DNA of 8,538 nucleotides from positions 1 to 8,538 of the forward strand of contig VEQI01000123.1 of the NCBI GenBank assembly GCA_018883305.1, written 5' to 3'. The position numbers were made by a program, and so were the translations under genes. The DNA comes from Limnohabitans sp. (GTDB lineage Bacteria; Pseudomonadota; Gammaproteobacteria; Burkholderiales; Burkholderiaceae_C). Shown in pieces: positions 7,352-8,538 of the stretch (position 1 is its first letter; every line of letters starts with the position of its first letter). Under the pieces are notes generated by a model. That model saw only the letters and a list, made by a program, of their open reading frames with translations. It was not told where the DNA came from and did no database searches.

Positions 7352-8538
7352 GCGCTGGGGGCTGGTCTTGGCCGGCTTGCTGTGCGTTCTGGGGCTGTCG
7401 CTCAGCCTGTGGCTGGCAGATCTGCTGGGTGTTTCCAAGGTCTACATCAACGGATTTTTTCTGGTGATGTCCATCGTCGGCTATGCCTTTATCGGCATGT
7501 TCTGCCGCACGACGCGGCCCGATGAGTACTTCGTGGCGGGACGTCGCATCAGCGCGCCTTTCAATGGCATGGCCACCGCCGCGGACTGGATGTCGGCAGC
7601 CAGCTTCATTGGCCTGACCGGCTTGCTGCTCAACGAGGGATACATCGGCGACGGATTGCACGCAGGGGGACTGGCCTACGTGCTGGGCTGGACGGGCGGC
7701 TTTTGCTTGCTGTGTTTTTTGTTTGCACGCCGACTCAACCAGACGCGCGCCATCACCATTCCAGACATGCTGGGTGACTTGTTTGGCAGCACGGCCGTGC
7801 GCTGGCTGAGTGCCTGGGGCGCCATCCTGTGTTCCAGCATTTATCTGGTGGCACAGATCTATGGCATTGGCCTGGTGACGTCCATGTTGTCGGGTCTGAC
7901 GTTCGAGTTGGGCATGTTCCTCGCTCTGGGCGGCATTTTGTTGTGCTCGTTCCTGGGGGGCATGCGTGCCATCACCTGGACCCAGGTGATTCAATGCGTG
8001 GTCATCGTGGCGTCCATGGTGGCCTTGGCGGTGGCCGTGTCCTGGCGTGAACAGGGCCATCCTTTGGTGCCCGTCGCGGCCATGCAGACCATGTTGAAGG
8101 TCAATGAGCGGGCGCAAGCGATTGCGCTGGACACCCACGAGCACACCACCTACCTGGCGATGGAGCAACGCCTGCGTCACCTGGACGAGAAGATTGCCGA
8201 CCCACAAACCGCGCGCGAGGTGGAGCGACAAATCCTGGCGCTGCAGATTGCCCGCCTCAAGGCGGAGAACGCTCCGTTGGGCGATATTCAACGCCTGGAA
8301 TCCAATCCGGCGTGGCGTGACATCGGCGAGGGCCGCATGGTGGAGGCCTGGCGCCAAGAGCGTGAGACCATCCAGCAAGTGATGAGCCGGCCCGTGGGCT
8401 TCAAGGGCTTGCAGTTGCCCGGCGCCAACCGGGGGTTGTTCAACACACTGGCGCTGGTGTTTTGCCTCATGGTGGGCAGTGCTGCCTTGCCGCACATTCT
8501 GGTGCGTTCCTTCACGGCAGCCAGCCCAAGGCAAGCTG
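7344..8538 (+). CDS. Sodium:solute symporter, VC_2705-like (SSS family), incomplete at window end
   Basis: The first 398 codons are present and the frame is still open at the window edge. The protein is a polytopic SSS-family transporter with a LeuT-type fold. Diagnostic segments are DEYFVAGRRISAPFNGMATA (about residues 60-79) running into ADWMSAASFIG, a helix region that forms part of the sodium/substrate site; YVLGWTGGFCL (112-122); VAQIYGIGL (169-177); SFLGGMRAITWTQVIQ (202-217); and LVFCLMVGSAALPHILVRSF (371-390). Between the last two lies a hydrophilic insert of about 120 residues (237-355), rich in charged heptad-like helices, a feature of VC_2705-type symporters rather than PutP. Relatives move acetate or other monocarboxylates; the substrate here is inferred only from linkage to ppsA. 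The ATG at 7344 overlaps the preceding stop. A long minus-strand frame opposite is a shadow. Confidence 0.88.
   Translation, partial: MFRRWGLVLAGLLCVLGLSLSLWLADLLGVSKVYINGFFLVMSIVGYAFIGMFCRTTRPDEYFVAGRRISAPFNGMATAADWMSAASFIGLTGLLLNEGYIGDGLHAGGLAYVLGWTGGFCLLCFLFARRLNQTRAITIPDMLGDLFGSTAVRWLSAWGAILCSSIYLVAQIYGIGLVTSMLSGLTFELGMFLALGGILLCSFLGGMRAITWTQVIQCVVIVASMVALAVAVSWREQGHPLVPVAAMQTMLKVNERAQAIALDTHEHTTYLAMEQRLRHLDEKIADPQTAREVERQILALQIARLKAENAPLGDIQRLESNPAWRDIGEGRMVEAWRQERETIQQVMSRPVGFKGLQLPGANRGLFNTLALVFCLMVGSAALPHILVRSFTAASPRQA

Noticed and set aside
7203..8534. 443-codon minus-strand frame opposite the symporter
   Set aside because: It is low-complexity (H, Q, A, G rich), has no family motifs, and lies antisense to clear SSS-family membrane helices.

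Overview
The window looks like a chromosomal core segment of a GC-rich betaproteobacterium, most likely of the order Burkholderiales and perhaps Comamonadaceae-like. This rests on gene content and style, not on a database match: a PolB-type exonuclease overlapping rlmD, a divergent PEP synthase/regulator pair, a VC_2705-type sodium symporter, strong G/C at third codon positions and TACAAT-type -10 elements. I see no rRNA, tRNA, insertion sequence, phage gene, CRISPR array or toxin-antitoxin pair. Gaps between genes are short and none exceeds 300 bases.

Layout. Bases 1-81 are the tail of a LytM/M23 (NlpD-like) cell-wall protein. After 22 bases comes a predicted 3'-5' exonuclease (104-916). It overlaps the start of rlmD (909-2314), the 23S rRNA U1939 methyltransferase. 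As given, rlmD is split by a one-base frameshift near 1650-1665: the iron-sulfur half and the methyltransferase half lie in different frames. A hairpin terminator (2354-2382) separates rlmD from a convergent seven-helix Bax inhibitor-1 family gene (2405-3097, minus). A 106-base region holding a perfect 10-bp inverted repeat, readable as two back-to-back promoters, separates that gene from a divergent GlcG/HbpS-type gene (3204-3608).

The second half is carbon metabolism. ppsR (3670-4491, minus), the kinase/pyrophosphorylase that switches PEP synthase off and on, is divergent from ppsA (4717-7107, plus), PEP synthase. The ppsA leader is about 155 nt and contains a leucine-rich upstream ORF that overlaps the ppsA start out of frame. 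Ten bases after ppsA begins a small two-helix membrane protein (7118-7351). Its stop overlaps the start of a sodium:solute symporter (7344 to the window end, incomplete). A simple reading is an operon that imports a C2/C3 organic acid and feeds it into gluconeogenesis through pyruvate to PEP; the substrate is inferred, not shown.

Most of the window is well-known housekeeping material, and I found no convincing wholly new system. The points most worth a second look are the rlmD frameshift, the symmetric divergent promoter, the ppsA leader ORF and the unusual small partner of the symporter.
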